A DNA stretch of 64,000 nt, from the NCBI GenBank assembly GCA_030710605.1, contig CP092874.1, positions 38,663,063 through 38,727,062 on the forward strand, given 5' to 3'. Positions within the stretch are counted from its first letter, which is position 1, and each line of letters opens with the position of its first letter. This stretch comes from Cordylochernes scorpioides (lineage: Eukaryota > Arthropoda > Arachnida > Pseudoscorpiones > Chernetidae). Below are positions 31,151-41,390 of this stretch, piece by piece. Under the pieces are notes generated by a model. The model made no database searches and was not told where the DNA came from. It saw only the letters and a program-made list of their open reading frames with translations. The position numbers and the translations under genes are program-made.

Positions 31151-32004
31151 TAATAAAATTTGTGTAAAATAAGGGTATGAATATTTTGAATATTAACAAT
31201 AACGCCTATTTTATATTTATAATTATTTGTACTATTTTTATTTATTGTTACAAAAGCACGAAGTCCAAAGGACTATTGTGCTGTGCTAGTATTATTTACA
31301 TATATATGATTAAATATTTACACGATGGATTAGTATTGTTTTGTAAATTATCGTACAAATAGTTCTAAACTTAACAAAGTTCTCATAAGATAGAGTATAT
31401 GCACAAAGAGAATTTGGTAATGTTTCAAAGCATCTACATACAATTTGATTAGTCAGAGGGCAAGTTAAAAGAAGATGCTCTGGTGATTCAACATCTAAGC
31501 GGCATTCACATGTTGGATCATTTATAACATTCAGTTTGAATAGGAAACTTAAGAAGGGTACTTTGCCTGTTAAGAATAAAGTAGTGAATTTATCAGAAGA
31601 AATAAAATTTGGGACAGCAATTGGAAAGAATTTCTTGAACAGTTCATTAGATTGAGAAAGATAAAAGATTTTTTTATATAAAAATAAAATAAAAAAACAA
31701 ATTATATATAAAAGAAATGGTGAACTAAATTTTTTTATGGAAAACACAGAGTGCATAAAATGTTTGCAAAGTTGGTTAAATTAGAATATTAATAATTTAA
31801 CTAATTTAACCAACTTTGCAAACATTTTATGCACTTGAGGTTTTCGATAAAAAATTTAGTTAAGCATTTCTTTTATATATAATTTTTTTATTTTTTATTT
31901 TTATATAAAAATCTTTTTACACATTGTACAAATAAATTTAAATATAAAATAGGCGTTATTGTTAATATTCAAAATATTCATACCCTTATTTTACAAAATT
32001 TATT
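31151..32004. mobile_element. foldback palindrome, interrupted by a LINE tail
   Basis: Left arm from AATAAAATTTGTG (31151) and right arm ending near 32004 are inverse of each other (TAAGGGTATGAATATTTTGAA, AACAATAACGCCTATTTTAT). The centre at about 31745-31840 is a long hairpin (GCATAAAATGTTTGCAAAGT and inverse). The sister copy spans 45313-50135, where the left arm holds the Copia insertion instead. Confidence 0.75.
31234..31660 (-). pseudogene. 5'-truncated LINE 3' end
   Basis: Minus-strand frame ends with the zinc-knuckle-like motif CECRLDVESPEHLLLTCP typical of the C-terminus of R1/Jockey/I-type ORF2, then CRCFETLPN. A hairpin AGTCCAAAGGACT (31260-31275) lies in the 3' untranslated part and a T-rich tract near 31234 marks the poly(A) end. 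Absent from the sister foldback, so it is a separate later insertion. Confidence 0.7.
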
Positions 32005-32393
32005 TTGTCCATAATATAAATTTATAAATCATTTTTTCCCTCCCCATTGAATATAAGCTAAAATATTTTAAAACTCAATTCTATTAACGTTATATGGCGC
32101 TGACTGTGTTGTTAACAAACTTTTATATGTTATAATACCTTGATAAAGGTTGGCGTTCAGCCAACTGAAATATTGGTAAAATATATGATATTTTCATCCA
32201 ATATATGCCTTTTTATTTAAAGATTTATTTATGGGTAGATCAATTTTCAAAACATTATCGGTCAATGTTCATTGAAAAATAAATATTCAAAAATCAAATA
32301 TCTAATCTTTGCTTCCTCATTTTAAATAAAAGCCATCAAAAAAATTGAGTCTTACTTTACAACTTGAAAACTAATTCTTAATTTGAAAAAAAC
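32005..32393. repeat. Penelope-type 3' UTR relic and filler
   Basis: TATGGCGCTGACTG... to CCTTTTTATTTAAA precedes filler leading to the tRNA; parallel to 50136-50400 and 51101-51238. Carries the hammerhead-like motif below. Confidence 0.5.
32137..32177 (+). ncRNA. hammerhead-like motif with U3-A8 core
   Basis: Stem I ACC/GGT, core TTGATAA in place of CTGANGA, stem II GTTGGC-GTTCA-GCCAAC, then T, GAA, self-complementary ATAT as a tiny stem III, and T at position 17. Compared with the canonical core only C3 (to U) and G8 (to A) differ. These two pair in the hammerhead fold, so the change is compensatory. The sister copy is at 50268-50308. Confidence 0.55.
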
Positions 32394-32465
32394 TGTCGAG
32401 ACCAAAATTCAAACCTGGGTTATTGCGGCCACAACGCAATGTCCTAAATACTGGACGATCACAGC
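32394..32465 (-). pseudogene. decayed tRNA-His(GTG)
   Basis: Full length but with changes in both acceptor strands (GTCGAG / ACAGC on the plus strand), the T-arm (AAAATTCAAACC) and D-arm. The central GCGGCCACAACGC with anticodon GTG is kept. Confidence 0.8.
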
Positions 32466-33137
32466 GGTTGACAACTGGACACTTACAGGACTACTTGAGG
32501 GGAAGAAAAAGGTCACGTGATGTAGAGTGACATTGCAGCAATCTTTCTATTTCTAACCTTCACTATGTCCATTGTAGGTAAATTGCTTTCTCGTGTGTGC
32601 ACTCACGGTAATAAACATTGAGGAAAAATTATTTGAAAGTTGTTTAGGCGTTCAAAGTTTTTCTGTAAATAACCTACAGGAAAGCGATGTACCAATTACA
32701 ATTCTGTATCATGTGGCGATATTCTTCCCTTCAAGTAGCCCTGTAAGTGTCCAGTTGTCATTATACTATCTACTCCACCAACTTCCTAAGTTCGTCCCTG
32801 AGTGTGAATTTGGTCAACTAAATAAAGATTCTTATTGATTAGAACAATACCAAAGAGTGGTATACATTTTTTGATGATGTAGTTCACATAGAAATGTTAA
32901 TACTCTATGAATATATGTTATATTCTATGAATGACCTACCCCAAGGCAAACAATTGTTGCTTCTTTCTCTGAGTCAATCCCAATCACAGCAGTTATTGTC
33001 AACATGGTTGTACAATACGGCCTCAAAACTGCAATTCCATATAATTTGCATTTATATCTCATGGTACTTTCATAGAGCATAACTTTAGGGTATTGTAATT
33101 TAATTAGCTTTCAGACAATTACGCCTTAAAATATGGC
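32466..33137. repeat. cassette arms lacking the right tRNA, then filler
   Basis: Both spacer arms are present (GACACTTACAGGACTACTTGAGG, CTTCAAGTAGCCCTGTAAG), E-box at 32514-32519. After CCAGTTGTCA (32759) the expected tRNA is replaced by TTATACTATCTACTCCACC. The same replacement occurs at 51599, so the loss predates the duplication. No gene seen to 33137. Confidence 0.65.
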
Positions 33138-33860
33138 CACGTGAAAAATTAGAATCGACAAATTTAAGGATTAGACAGCAATTTATTTAAAGTAAGAACA
33201 ACTATGAATAATAAACCAAAGTTAAGCGATGAGGGAAATTTACAGAGTATCAAAATATAAAAACCTAAAAAATGATACTCTTTTAATGAAATAATAAATA
33301 CTTTGCAACATAGCTCCATCCATATTGGAGCTGTGACCCACAGCTTCCAATTATTGTAGTTACTGACATGGATCTGATGGTTCTGCCAAGGATTCCATCG
33401 AAGTCTTGGAACTTTGTCAATAATACCTCTGCGTCCTTTTTCTTGCGGCGTGTAGAGCGGCTTTGTCGTCACATCATCTATAGGAACATAGTCATCTCGG
33501 AGGAAATCTTGGCTTTGATATGGCAGTGGAATCCTGGAACCAGTCTCTGAAAATGTAGATCACAGCATCCATGGCTTCTATGTCTTTTTGGCGATATTCA
33601 GTTTGACTTCCCTAATTTACCCAGCATCTCTACCAAAATGCCAAGTGGAAAATTAGAAAAGACAAATGTCTGGATGACAAAGCGATTTATTCAAGGCAAG
33701 AGAGAGAGAGAACAAACAATGAATGATAAGCAAAAGATAAGCTATGAGGGAAGTTTACAGAGTAGCAAAATATAAACCTAAAAATTATACTATTGATTAT
33801 GATGATATAATATTATGATATTACTAAAATAATAAATATTTTGCTACAATATTATACAAT
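33138..33860. mobile_element. TRIM-like element with degenerate direct terminal repeats
   Basis: A ~175-bp block (33138-33310: AAAATTAGAA..., GATGAGGGAAATTTACAGAGTA, AATAATAAATACTTTGC) recurs in direct orientation at about 33638-33850 around ~330 bp of GC-richer sequence. The interior has a minus-strand open stretch (33300-33550; TTKPLYTPQEKGRRG, VPRLRWNPWQNHQIHVSNYN) of unknown family. The same arrangement is at about 51975-52830. Confidence 0.45.
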
Positions 33861-33974
33861 TCCTTTTAAAATTTTATAGTTGCGGGAAATACTATGTTGA
33901 CACATTTTATACCTTCCCAAAGTTAACTATTTTATCGAAATTCAAATTTTAATTCCAAATTAAAAAAAAAAAAG

Positions 33975-34046
33975 TGCCGTGACCAGGATTCGAACCTGGG
34001 TTATTGCGGCCACAACGCAATGTCCTAACCACTAGACGATCACGGC
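33975..34046 (-). tRNA. tRNA-His(GTG), consensus copy
   Basis: Exact consensus; A-run of 12 before it on the plus strand. Confidence 0.9.
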
Positions 34047-34333
34047 GGGTGACAACTGGACACTTGAAGGTCTATTTGAGGGGAAGAATATGGTCAGATG
34101 ATACAAAGTGGCCATTTGTATGTCGTCTTTTTGTGTAGTTTACAAAATAACGATTGAACGTCTAAACAGCTTTTCAATAGTTATTTTCCCTAAATGGTTA
34201 TTTCCGCGAGGAAATAATTGACTTACAATGGAAATAGTGGAGGTTGGAAGTAGGAAGTTTGGGCAATGTCGCTTTACATCACATGACCTTGTTCCTCCCC
34301 TCAAGTAGCCCTATAAGGGTCCAGTTGTCACCC
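34047..34333. repeat. tRNA-His cassette spacer
   Basis: Inverted arms as in the type cassette. The central part is inverted relative to the other cassettes: TTTCCCTAAATGG...CAATGGAAATAGTGGAGG reads as the reverse complement of the usual text. The hairpin centre seems to have flipped. Confidence 0.55.
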
Positions 34334-34405
34334 GCCGTGATCGTCTAGTGGTTAGGACATTGCGTTGTGGCCGCAATAACCCAGGTTCGAATCCTGGTCA
34401 CGGCA
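34334..34405 (+). tRNA. tRNA-His(GTG), consensus copy
   Basis: Exact consensus, CATTTTTTTTTT terminator. Confidence 0.9.
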
Positions 34406-34602
34406 CATTTTTTTTTTTACAAATACTTTTTAAAATTTTGATAAAATAATTAACTTTGGGAAAGTTAATTGGGAAAGTGAAAAATTTCCAAAATGAAAAA
34501 CGATAACAATTTATTTGAAAATTAATTTTATATAATTTACTACAGCCAGCCAATTAAAATACAATACCCTAGGTTTATGCTATTTTAAAATATCATAAGT
34601 TA

Positions 34603-35277
34603 AAATTTTACACAAATAAATTTACTGGCAATGCTTTTCTTTTAAATATCATCAAATATTATCTCTACAGACCTTACTGCAATGATATGAGTTATTGAAT
34701 GAGAGGGCTTGGCTCGTCATTAATGAACCCTCTCAGCGGTTTCGCCAAATTAATCTCTAGACCGCTCTACTATTATATTGGACTGGTTTTGTTATATACC
34801 CTGCATTTTCTATGGAAGGCAGCTTAGGGTGTTCAGTGAACTATGGACATAAGCTTATAGGTCTGTAGAGGTGCATACATATAATTTCAAGGTATTGCAT
34901 TGAGCAAAGGCAATGCTTTAATTTACTAATATATATTGGTTATGAAAACATATTTTGCGGTAGAGCTTTGCTCGATGCAATACCTTGAAATTATATGTAT
35001 GCATCTCTACAGACCTATAAGCTTATGTCCATAGTTCACTAAACACCCCTAGGCTGCCTCCCATAGAAAATGCAGGGTATATAGCAAAACCAGTCCAATA
35101 CAATAGTAGAGCGGTCTAGAGATTAATTTGGCGAAACCACTGAGAGGGTTCGCTACTGATGAGCCAAGCCCTCTCATTCAATAACTCATATCATTGCAGT
35201 AAGGTCTGTAGAGATAAAATTTGATGATATTTAAAAGAAACGCATTGCCAGTAAATTTATTTGTGTAAAATTATAAC
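34603..35277. mobile_element. ~675-bp foldback element
   Basis: Arms TTTTACACAAATAAATTTAC...GGCAATGC and inverse at 35247-35277. Each arm carries the conserved GAGAGGG...CCCTCTC / GCGGTTTCGCC module (34700-34745 plus; 35130-35180 minus). The centre is about 34930-34960. A second, mariner-interrupted right arm follows at 35278-37010. Confidence 0.75.
34700..34752. repeat. conserved structured module, left arm
   Basis: GAGAGGG and CCCTCTC enclose TTGGC-type sequence that pairs with GCCAA after the CCCTCTC strand, so the two helices interlock. On the minus strand GAAACC and an imperfect CTGATGA counterpart bracket the second helix. See also 35130, 36830 and 58835. Confidence 0.45.
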
Positions 35278-35459
35278 GATAGATGGCAATAAAATTTAAT
35301 TTACTAATATATATTGGTTATGAAAACATATTTTGCAGAAGAGCTATGCTCGATACAATACCTTGAAATTATATGTATTCACCTCTACAGACCTATAAGC
35401 TTATGTCCATAGTTCACTAAACACCCCTAAGCTGCCTTCCATAGGAAATGCAGGGTATA

Positions 35460-36783
35460 TGAGGTGTGTTCAAAAAGTATCGCGACCTTTGTGTTTTTTC
35501 AAATATTATTTATTTATTCATGAATACCTATTTTGTCCCCTCCAAAGTAATCCCCATGAGATATTATACACTTGTGCCAAAGGTTTTTCCAATCTTGGAA
35601 GCACTTGAAAAAATCATTTTAAAAAAAATCGTTTTCAGCTCCTCCTTCGATGCCGTCTTTATCTCGTCAAGCGTAGCGTAACGTCGTCCTTTCATGGGCC
35701 TCTTCAGTTTGGGAACAAGAAAAAGTCACAGGGGGCCAGATCTGGGGAATACGCTGGCTGCGGCATCATTAGTGTGTTGTTTTTGGCCAAAAGGTCGCGC
35801 ACAAGCAACGATGTGTGAGCGGGGGCGTTATCGTGGTGCAAAAGCCAATTTTTGTTCTTCCACAAATCCGGGCGTTTCTGGCGGATTGCTTCGCGCAAAT
35901 TGCGCATAACTTGCAGGTAATATTCCTTATTGACCTTTCTATCCTGTGGCAAGAACTCATGATGCACCACGCCCCTGTAATCGAAAAAAACTGTCAGCAA
36001 AACTTTCACATTCGACCGAACTTGGCGCGCTTTTTTCGGTCTTGGTTCGTGCGGCAGCTTCCATTGAGATGATTGAGCTTTGGTTTCCACGTCATAACCA
36101 TAAACCCATGCTTCGTCACCAGTTATGACCCTCTGGAGCAAATTTGGGTCGTCGCGGACAGAGTCCAACATCTCATTAGCAATTTTCATGCGATGCTGTT
36201 TTTGGTCGAAATTGAGCAATTTTGGTACGAATTTCGCGGCGACCCGTCTCATGCCCAAATCATTGATAAAATTCGAATGGCACGAGCCAATCGATATGTT
36301 TAGGTCCTCAGCAACTTCTCTAACGGTGATTCGACGATTGGCCAATATCATTTTCTCCACTTCATTAATTTTTTCGTCTGCTGTTGAAGAGCTCGGGCGT
36401 CCGGCACGCTCTTCGTCGTTCACATCTTCTCGGCCTTCTGAGAACATTTTGTACCACCGATAAACGATGCTTCGGTCCAAGGTAGCTTCTCCGTATGCCA
36501 CAGTCAACATTCGGAATGCATCCGCGCACTTAATTTCGTTTTACACACAAAATTTGATACAGGTTCTTTGATCCATTTTTTTTTAATAGGTAAAAATCGA
36601 AGACGATCCAAAACACCTGCAAACAAAGCAGCTGCCAACAATTAAGTGAACATTCAAAATGGCCGAGCTTGTTGGCATAAGTGAGAGACATGAGTACCAA
36701 CATAAAGCCACAAAAAGATCGAAATTCGAATATACGTAACCTGCGAAAATTCAAAAGTCGCGATACTTTTTGAACACATCTCG
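35460..36783 (-). mobile_element. mariner element, 1324 bp
   Basis: Inverted ends (GAGRTGTGTTCAAAAAGTATCGCGAC) flanked by TA (35458-35459, 36784-36785). The uninterrupted arm at 35090 shows the empty site. Length and ends are those of a whole mariner. Confidence 0.9.
35580..36575 (-). pseudogene. mariner transposase, two lesions
   Basis: The open part, 35704-36510, is 268 residues. N-terminal HTH region (YKMFSEGREDVNDEERAGRPSS linker). Catalytic DD34D residues in TGDEAWVYGYD, LLHHDNAPAHTS and YSPDLAPCDFFLFP are all present. Two lesions seen: an in-frame stop near 36535, in the segment after CIKFCV upstream of the internal Met at 36510; and a one-base frameshift near 35712 after FLFP, beyond which the C-terminal tail continues in another frame. 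Otherwise well conserved, so recently inactivated. Confidence 0.85.
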
Positions 36784-37010
36784 TATAACAAAACCAGTCC
36801 AATACAATAGTAGAGCGGTCTAGAGATTAATTTGGCGAAACCGCTGAGAGGGTTCACTACTGATGAGCCAAGCCCTCTCATTCATAACTCATATCATTGC
36901 AGTAAGGTCTGTAGAGATAATATTTGAAGATATTTAAAAGCAACGCATTGCCAGTAAATTTATTTGTGTAAAATTTTAACGATAGATGGCAATAAAATTC
37001 AATTTACTAA

Positions 37011-39004
37011 TATCATAAGTGCAAATTGAATGAAATTGCTGCTTTTCGACCATTATGACCATCATTGTTGATAATAACTGTTGTGATATCGATTGACAGT
37101 CAGTAAAACAGTCACCGTATGTATACCTGGGGTAGGTTATTTATGGAATACAACATATATTCACAAAGTAGTAATAACTCTGAATTAACTTCATTATTAA
37201 AAACATACTACCACTTTTATTTTATCATTGTTTCAATCAATAATAATTATTGATTAAGTTGACTCAATTTATTTTCAGCTCACTCATTAATATATTAATC
37301 TTATAAGTTATATGTAAATAAATGTATATATATATGATGGTATATGGAATCAGAAACTTATCATTTATTAACAGTCATTTCGTGCCATTTCTACACGTTG
37401 CCAGAATTGATCTGCCATAGCTACAGGTGCAGAGACATTTGCTTAAGGAACATCGACCAACATGTCCGATTGGTGACTTTCTGCTCCAGGGTTGATATTT
37501 GAGGAACAAACTTGTAAGATAGTCTTTTAAGGTCCAGATCATCATCGATAATGGAATGTCATATCCTAAATGAAACTCTGGGTTCTTCGGACACCTTTTT
37601 GATTGATTTAAAGCAATAACGCGCCATCCATATATAGGATATAAAACACCAAAGCACGAGTGTTTCCATACATATAAAACAAACTTCTACTCTCCCTCAG
37701 TAAGAACAGTAGAAGGTTGTTCTATATGAAATATGTGTTTTGGTTTTTCTCACTTCCTTGATTATTATTTTCGATATTGAAACACAAGGACTTTATATTT
37801 TCAACATTATCTGGAACACATCATTTTAGGTCGTTCACCCCTTGTTTCATATTCCACGTAAGTTCAGCCATCTTTACACTCTTCAAACATTCTATCTCAA
37901 AAATGCTGACCTTCCTTTAAAATATTATTCTCCAATACATTTTTTAACAAATCAAATCTTTCACTGGGTGGTTTACCGAGAGAGATTTGGAAACAGAAAA
38001 TAAAACATATTAATTCTTTTTAATGTCCATTTTGAATTATCCGCGCCGCTACTACTATATATTATAAAAATAAATGTGAGATTTTTATAATATGAGGAGC
38101 ATGCGCAAGAATTTACGTGCACCTGGTGTTAACTTCTTTTCACTTTTTTATAAGCGTGTAGAGATTTATTACTATATGTATTCTTTTTTTTTATTAGGCA
38201 TATTTGGGAACTTTTTGTGATCAAACCTTGTATTTTAAATTTTGATAAAGCTAACTGTAGCAGTGAACCTGTTTTTAGGTTTATGAATGAAACAATATAT
38301 TAAGTACGAGTCCATATAAAATATAATCCTTCTTTTTAATACAGAAGATTATTAAATAAGTAAAATATCTGGTACATTATTTGAAAAATTGATTCTGAGT
38401 TCATTAGTTGCAATCTAATTTTTCCTAATGTATTCTGCTAAGAGCATTTGCAGAATCCGCTAATTTGCCTAGGTGGACAATAGATGGCGATAGTTAAACT
38501 TAATTTTGATATGAGAGGTGGTATTTCTTGTTAAAGACTTAAATTATGAATCTCTACAATTTTCATTGAAAGATGATTTCAATTAACGTTAATCATTAGA
38601 AAAATGTTTCAAATTGAAAGAATGTATCGTTTTTCAATTTATATGTTTGTATGTGATATTTGACATTGACATTACTCCCTACTGTCCTCAAACTGTGAGG
38701 TTGAGATTTGGGATGGCCTAGTTCATGAGTGATCAAACCTCTAAGCGGTTTCATATATTTAATCTACCAGGTTTTAATGTATGGTGCCCGTTTTATGCGC
38801 CCACTTCTCTAAGACAACTCTCTTTAAAAGTGATCGTTACCAACAGAGTGTCCGTTTTGTCTAAATATTTTCGGTCAATGTAAATTGAAAAATAAATATT
38901 AAAAATCAAATATCTAATTTTTGCTTCGTCATTTAAAATAAAAGCGATCAAAAAAATTTTGTCTTACATTACAACTTGAAAACTAATTCTAAATTTTAAA
39001 AAAG
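37011..39004. repeat. full macrosatellite filler unit
   Basis: About 2 kb of non-coding sequence with all recurring segments in order: TGCTTTTCGACCATTATGACC, CTCACTCATTAATATATTAATC, CATTTCGTGCCA, GCGCCATCCATATATAGG, ATTTACGTGCACCTGG (38112), a lone mariner-type tip (38195-38225), and a worn module near 38700 (CCTCTAAGCGGTTTC). No gene supported. Confidence 0.65.
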
Positions 39005-39076
39005 TGCCGTGACCAGGATTCGAACCTGGGTTATTGCGGCCACAACGCAAAGTCCTAATCACTAGACGATCACGGC
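39005..39076 (-). pseudogene. tRNA-His(GTG) copy with a few substitutions
   Basis: Changes at the top of the anticodon stem/junction (AAAGT for AATGT on the plus strand) and in the D-arm (AATC). Acceptor, T-arm and anticodon are intact. Its right partner is lost; the spacer breaks off near 39148. Confidence 0.7.
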
Positions 39077-39687
39077 AGGTGACAACTGAAGACTTACAGG
39101 GCTACTTGAGGAGAGTAATAAGGTCACGTGAGGAAGGGCGACATTGCAGTAATTTTATTTTTCAAAATATTGAAATTATTAACACAAACCAATAACGCGC
39201 CATCTATATGCCTAAAATGTAGGTATTTAAGCACGAAGGTTTCTAATAAAAGAAGCATTCATGCTTGATTTCTTCCATTTTATATTTTAAAAATCACTGA
39301 ATTTTTAATTATTTAACTTGTAACCTAATCCATTTTATTGAATAATTAGTCACACGTTTTTGCATACGTATATAGAAGCGTCATTTATGCATAAATTTGT
39401 GGCAGCGAAAAATTTGAAGATATTTCAATTATCCTAAAATTAAAAGGAAACAAAACCAATTTAAAGTCAATATTTACTGGATTTTGTGGAGGGATTCAAA
39501 ACACGTCCACGCACAATACAGCCAATTTTATATATTTTATAAACTATGATTGATATTTTATTATTTTGAGTTCATAACTGTTAGTTATTCATATTTTATA
39601 AAATATTTCACACGCTTCAAAAATATATAATCATTGCCTCACTTTACAAAATATTTTTTAAATATTTCTTATAAGAAAAAAAAAAGG

Positions 39688-39759
39688 TGCCGTGACCAGA
39701 ATTCGAACCTGGGTTATTGCGGCCACAACGCAATGTCCTAACCACTAGACGATCACGGC
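39688..39759 (-). tRNA. tRNA-His(GTG), one wobble change
   Basis: One change, which turns the closing T-stem C-G into a G-U type pair (TCTGG). Everything else consensus; plausible gene. Confidence 0.75.
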
Positions 39760-40058
39760 AGGTGTAAACTGGACTCTTATAGAACTACTTGAGGGGAGGA
39801 ATATGGTCACTTTATGTAGAGCGACATTGCGGTAATCTTCTTATTTCCAGCCTTCACAATGTCTAATGTAAGTTACTTGTTCCCCGTGTCTACTCACGAA
39901 AATAAACATTGCGCGAGAAAACTATTTAAAAGCTGATTAAAAATTTGTTTTTTTTTAATTGTAAAATACACTACAAGACAGCGATGTAAAATGGCCCCTT
40001 TGTGTCACGTGACCATACTATTCCTCCAAGTAGTCCTTAAAATGTCCAATTGTCAACG
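39760..40058. repeat. tRNA-His cassette spacer
   Basis: Arms as in the type cassette, worn (CTTAAAATGTCCAATTGTCAA); parallel to 19639-19932. Confidence 0.65.
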
Positions 40059-40130
40059 GCCGTGATCGTCTAGTGGTTAGGACATTGTGTTGTGGTCACA
40101 ATAACCTAGGTTCGAATCCTGGTCACGGCA
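40059..40130 (+). tRNA. tRNA-His(GTG) with compensated anticodon stem
   Basis: The anticodon stem reads TTGTG/CACAA instead of TTGCG/CGCAA: both bases of one pair changed together (C-G to U-A type), keeping five pairs around GTG. Loop position 38 is T and one T-stem pair is G-U (CTAGG). B box intact, T-run follows. The paired change suggests a stem kept under constraint at some time. Confidence 0.7.
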
Positions 40131-41390
40131 CCTTTTTAAATTTAGAAATATTTTTTTTAGTTGCGACGAAAGAAATAACTCTGGGAAATTTATTTAGGAA
40201 TGTTCTGAAAATTTACAAAAAAAAACAACGTGTATGGAAATATAAGATGTAATATACAGCCACCTAATTAGAATATAATACCCTAAAGTCAAGTTATTTT
40301 AAAGTACCATAAGATATAGGTGTAAATTGAATGGTATTTCAACTTTGCGACCATTCTCTATGACCGTCATTGTAGACAATAATTGCTGTGATTTGAATTA
40401 ATATTCAAAGAAAAATCTCCGAATGTATGCCTGAGAGTATGTTATTTATGGAGTAAAACATATATTCACTGAAAAGCAACTTATTTCTGGGTAAGCCTAT
40501 TATTAAAAAAGGACTACCACTATTGATTTGTCATTGTTCCAATCATTAAAAGATTTTTTTTACGTTGACTCAATTTATATTTAGCTCACTCATTAATATA
40601 TTAATCTTATGAGTTAAATGTGAATATGTATACGAGTATATACGATGTTATATTGAATTATAAACTTACCTTTTCATATACAGTCATTTTGTGCCACTTC
40701 TATACGTTGCCAGAGTTGATCTGCCATAGCTACAGGTGCAGAGGCATTTGCTTTGGGAACATCGACCAACATGTTCGATTGGTTACTTTTTCTGCTCCAG
40801 AGTAAATAATTGAGGAACAAACATGTAAGATCGTCTTTTAAGGCCCATATCATCATGGATAATGGAATGACCTATCCTTAATGAAACTCTAGTTTTTTTG
40901 GAAACTTCTTTGATTAATATAGGGCAATAAAGCCCCATCCATAAATAGAAAAGGAAACACCAAACACGAGTGTTTTTCATACATAAAATAACAAACTTTA
41001 ACTGTCCCGCAGTAAGGAGAGTAAAAGTTTGTTTTATATGTAAGGTAGACGGGGATATATGCCTTGGCTTTTTCACTACCTTTTTTTTTATTTTTCTCTG
41101 ATATTGAAACACCTGGGCTTTTTATTTTCAACATTATCAGGAACACTCACCATTATATGTCGTTCACTCCTCGTGTCAACTTCCACGTAAGTTCAATCAT
41201 CTTTACACTTTAAACATTCTATCTAAAAAATGCGGTTCTTCCTTTAACACAATATTCCCCAATACATTTCGTAACAAATTAAATCTCTCACTGGCTAGTT
41301 TATCGATTCGGAAGCAGAAAATCTAACAAACACATTTTTCAATTTTAATGTTTATTGATTTATCCGCGCCGCTATTACTATACTAGTATA
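40131..41390. repeat. macrosatellite filler
   Basis: Parallel to 24261-25475, and holding the empty site of the 20.0-kb LTR element at about 40140-40150. Non-coding. Confidence 0.65.

Larger units (their letters stand above)
17060..34405 (+). repeat. large direct duplication, copy 1
   Basis: Runs in parallel with 39150-53314. Subtracting insertions found only here (about 17255-19183, 20027-24260, 28749-30508, 31234-31660) leaves about 9.0 kb. Subtracting those only in copy 2 (45369-49754, 50401-51100, 52621-52775) leaves about 8.9 kb. Shared landmarks in order: cassette, mariner, cassette, foldback palindrome, hammerhead-like motif, cassette lacking its right tRNA, TRIM-like element, cassette. 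Confidence 0.75.
35278..37010. repeat. extra right arm of the foldback with mariner inside
   Basis: 35293-35459 plus 36784-37010 repeat 34935-35277 (TATGTCCATAGTTCACTAAAC, GCAGGGTATA, ACAAAACCAGTCC, GCATTGCCAG). The mariner sits at the TA in GGGTATA. Confidence 0.75.

Noticed and set aside
35815-36463. Plus-strand frames of 60-112 codons opposite the mariner transposase
   Set aside because: Antisense shadows of a recognised transposase.
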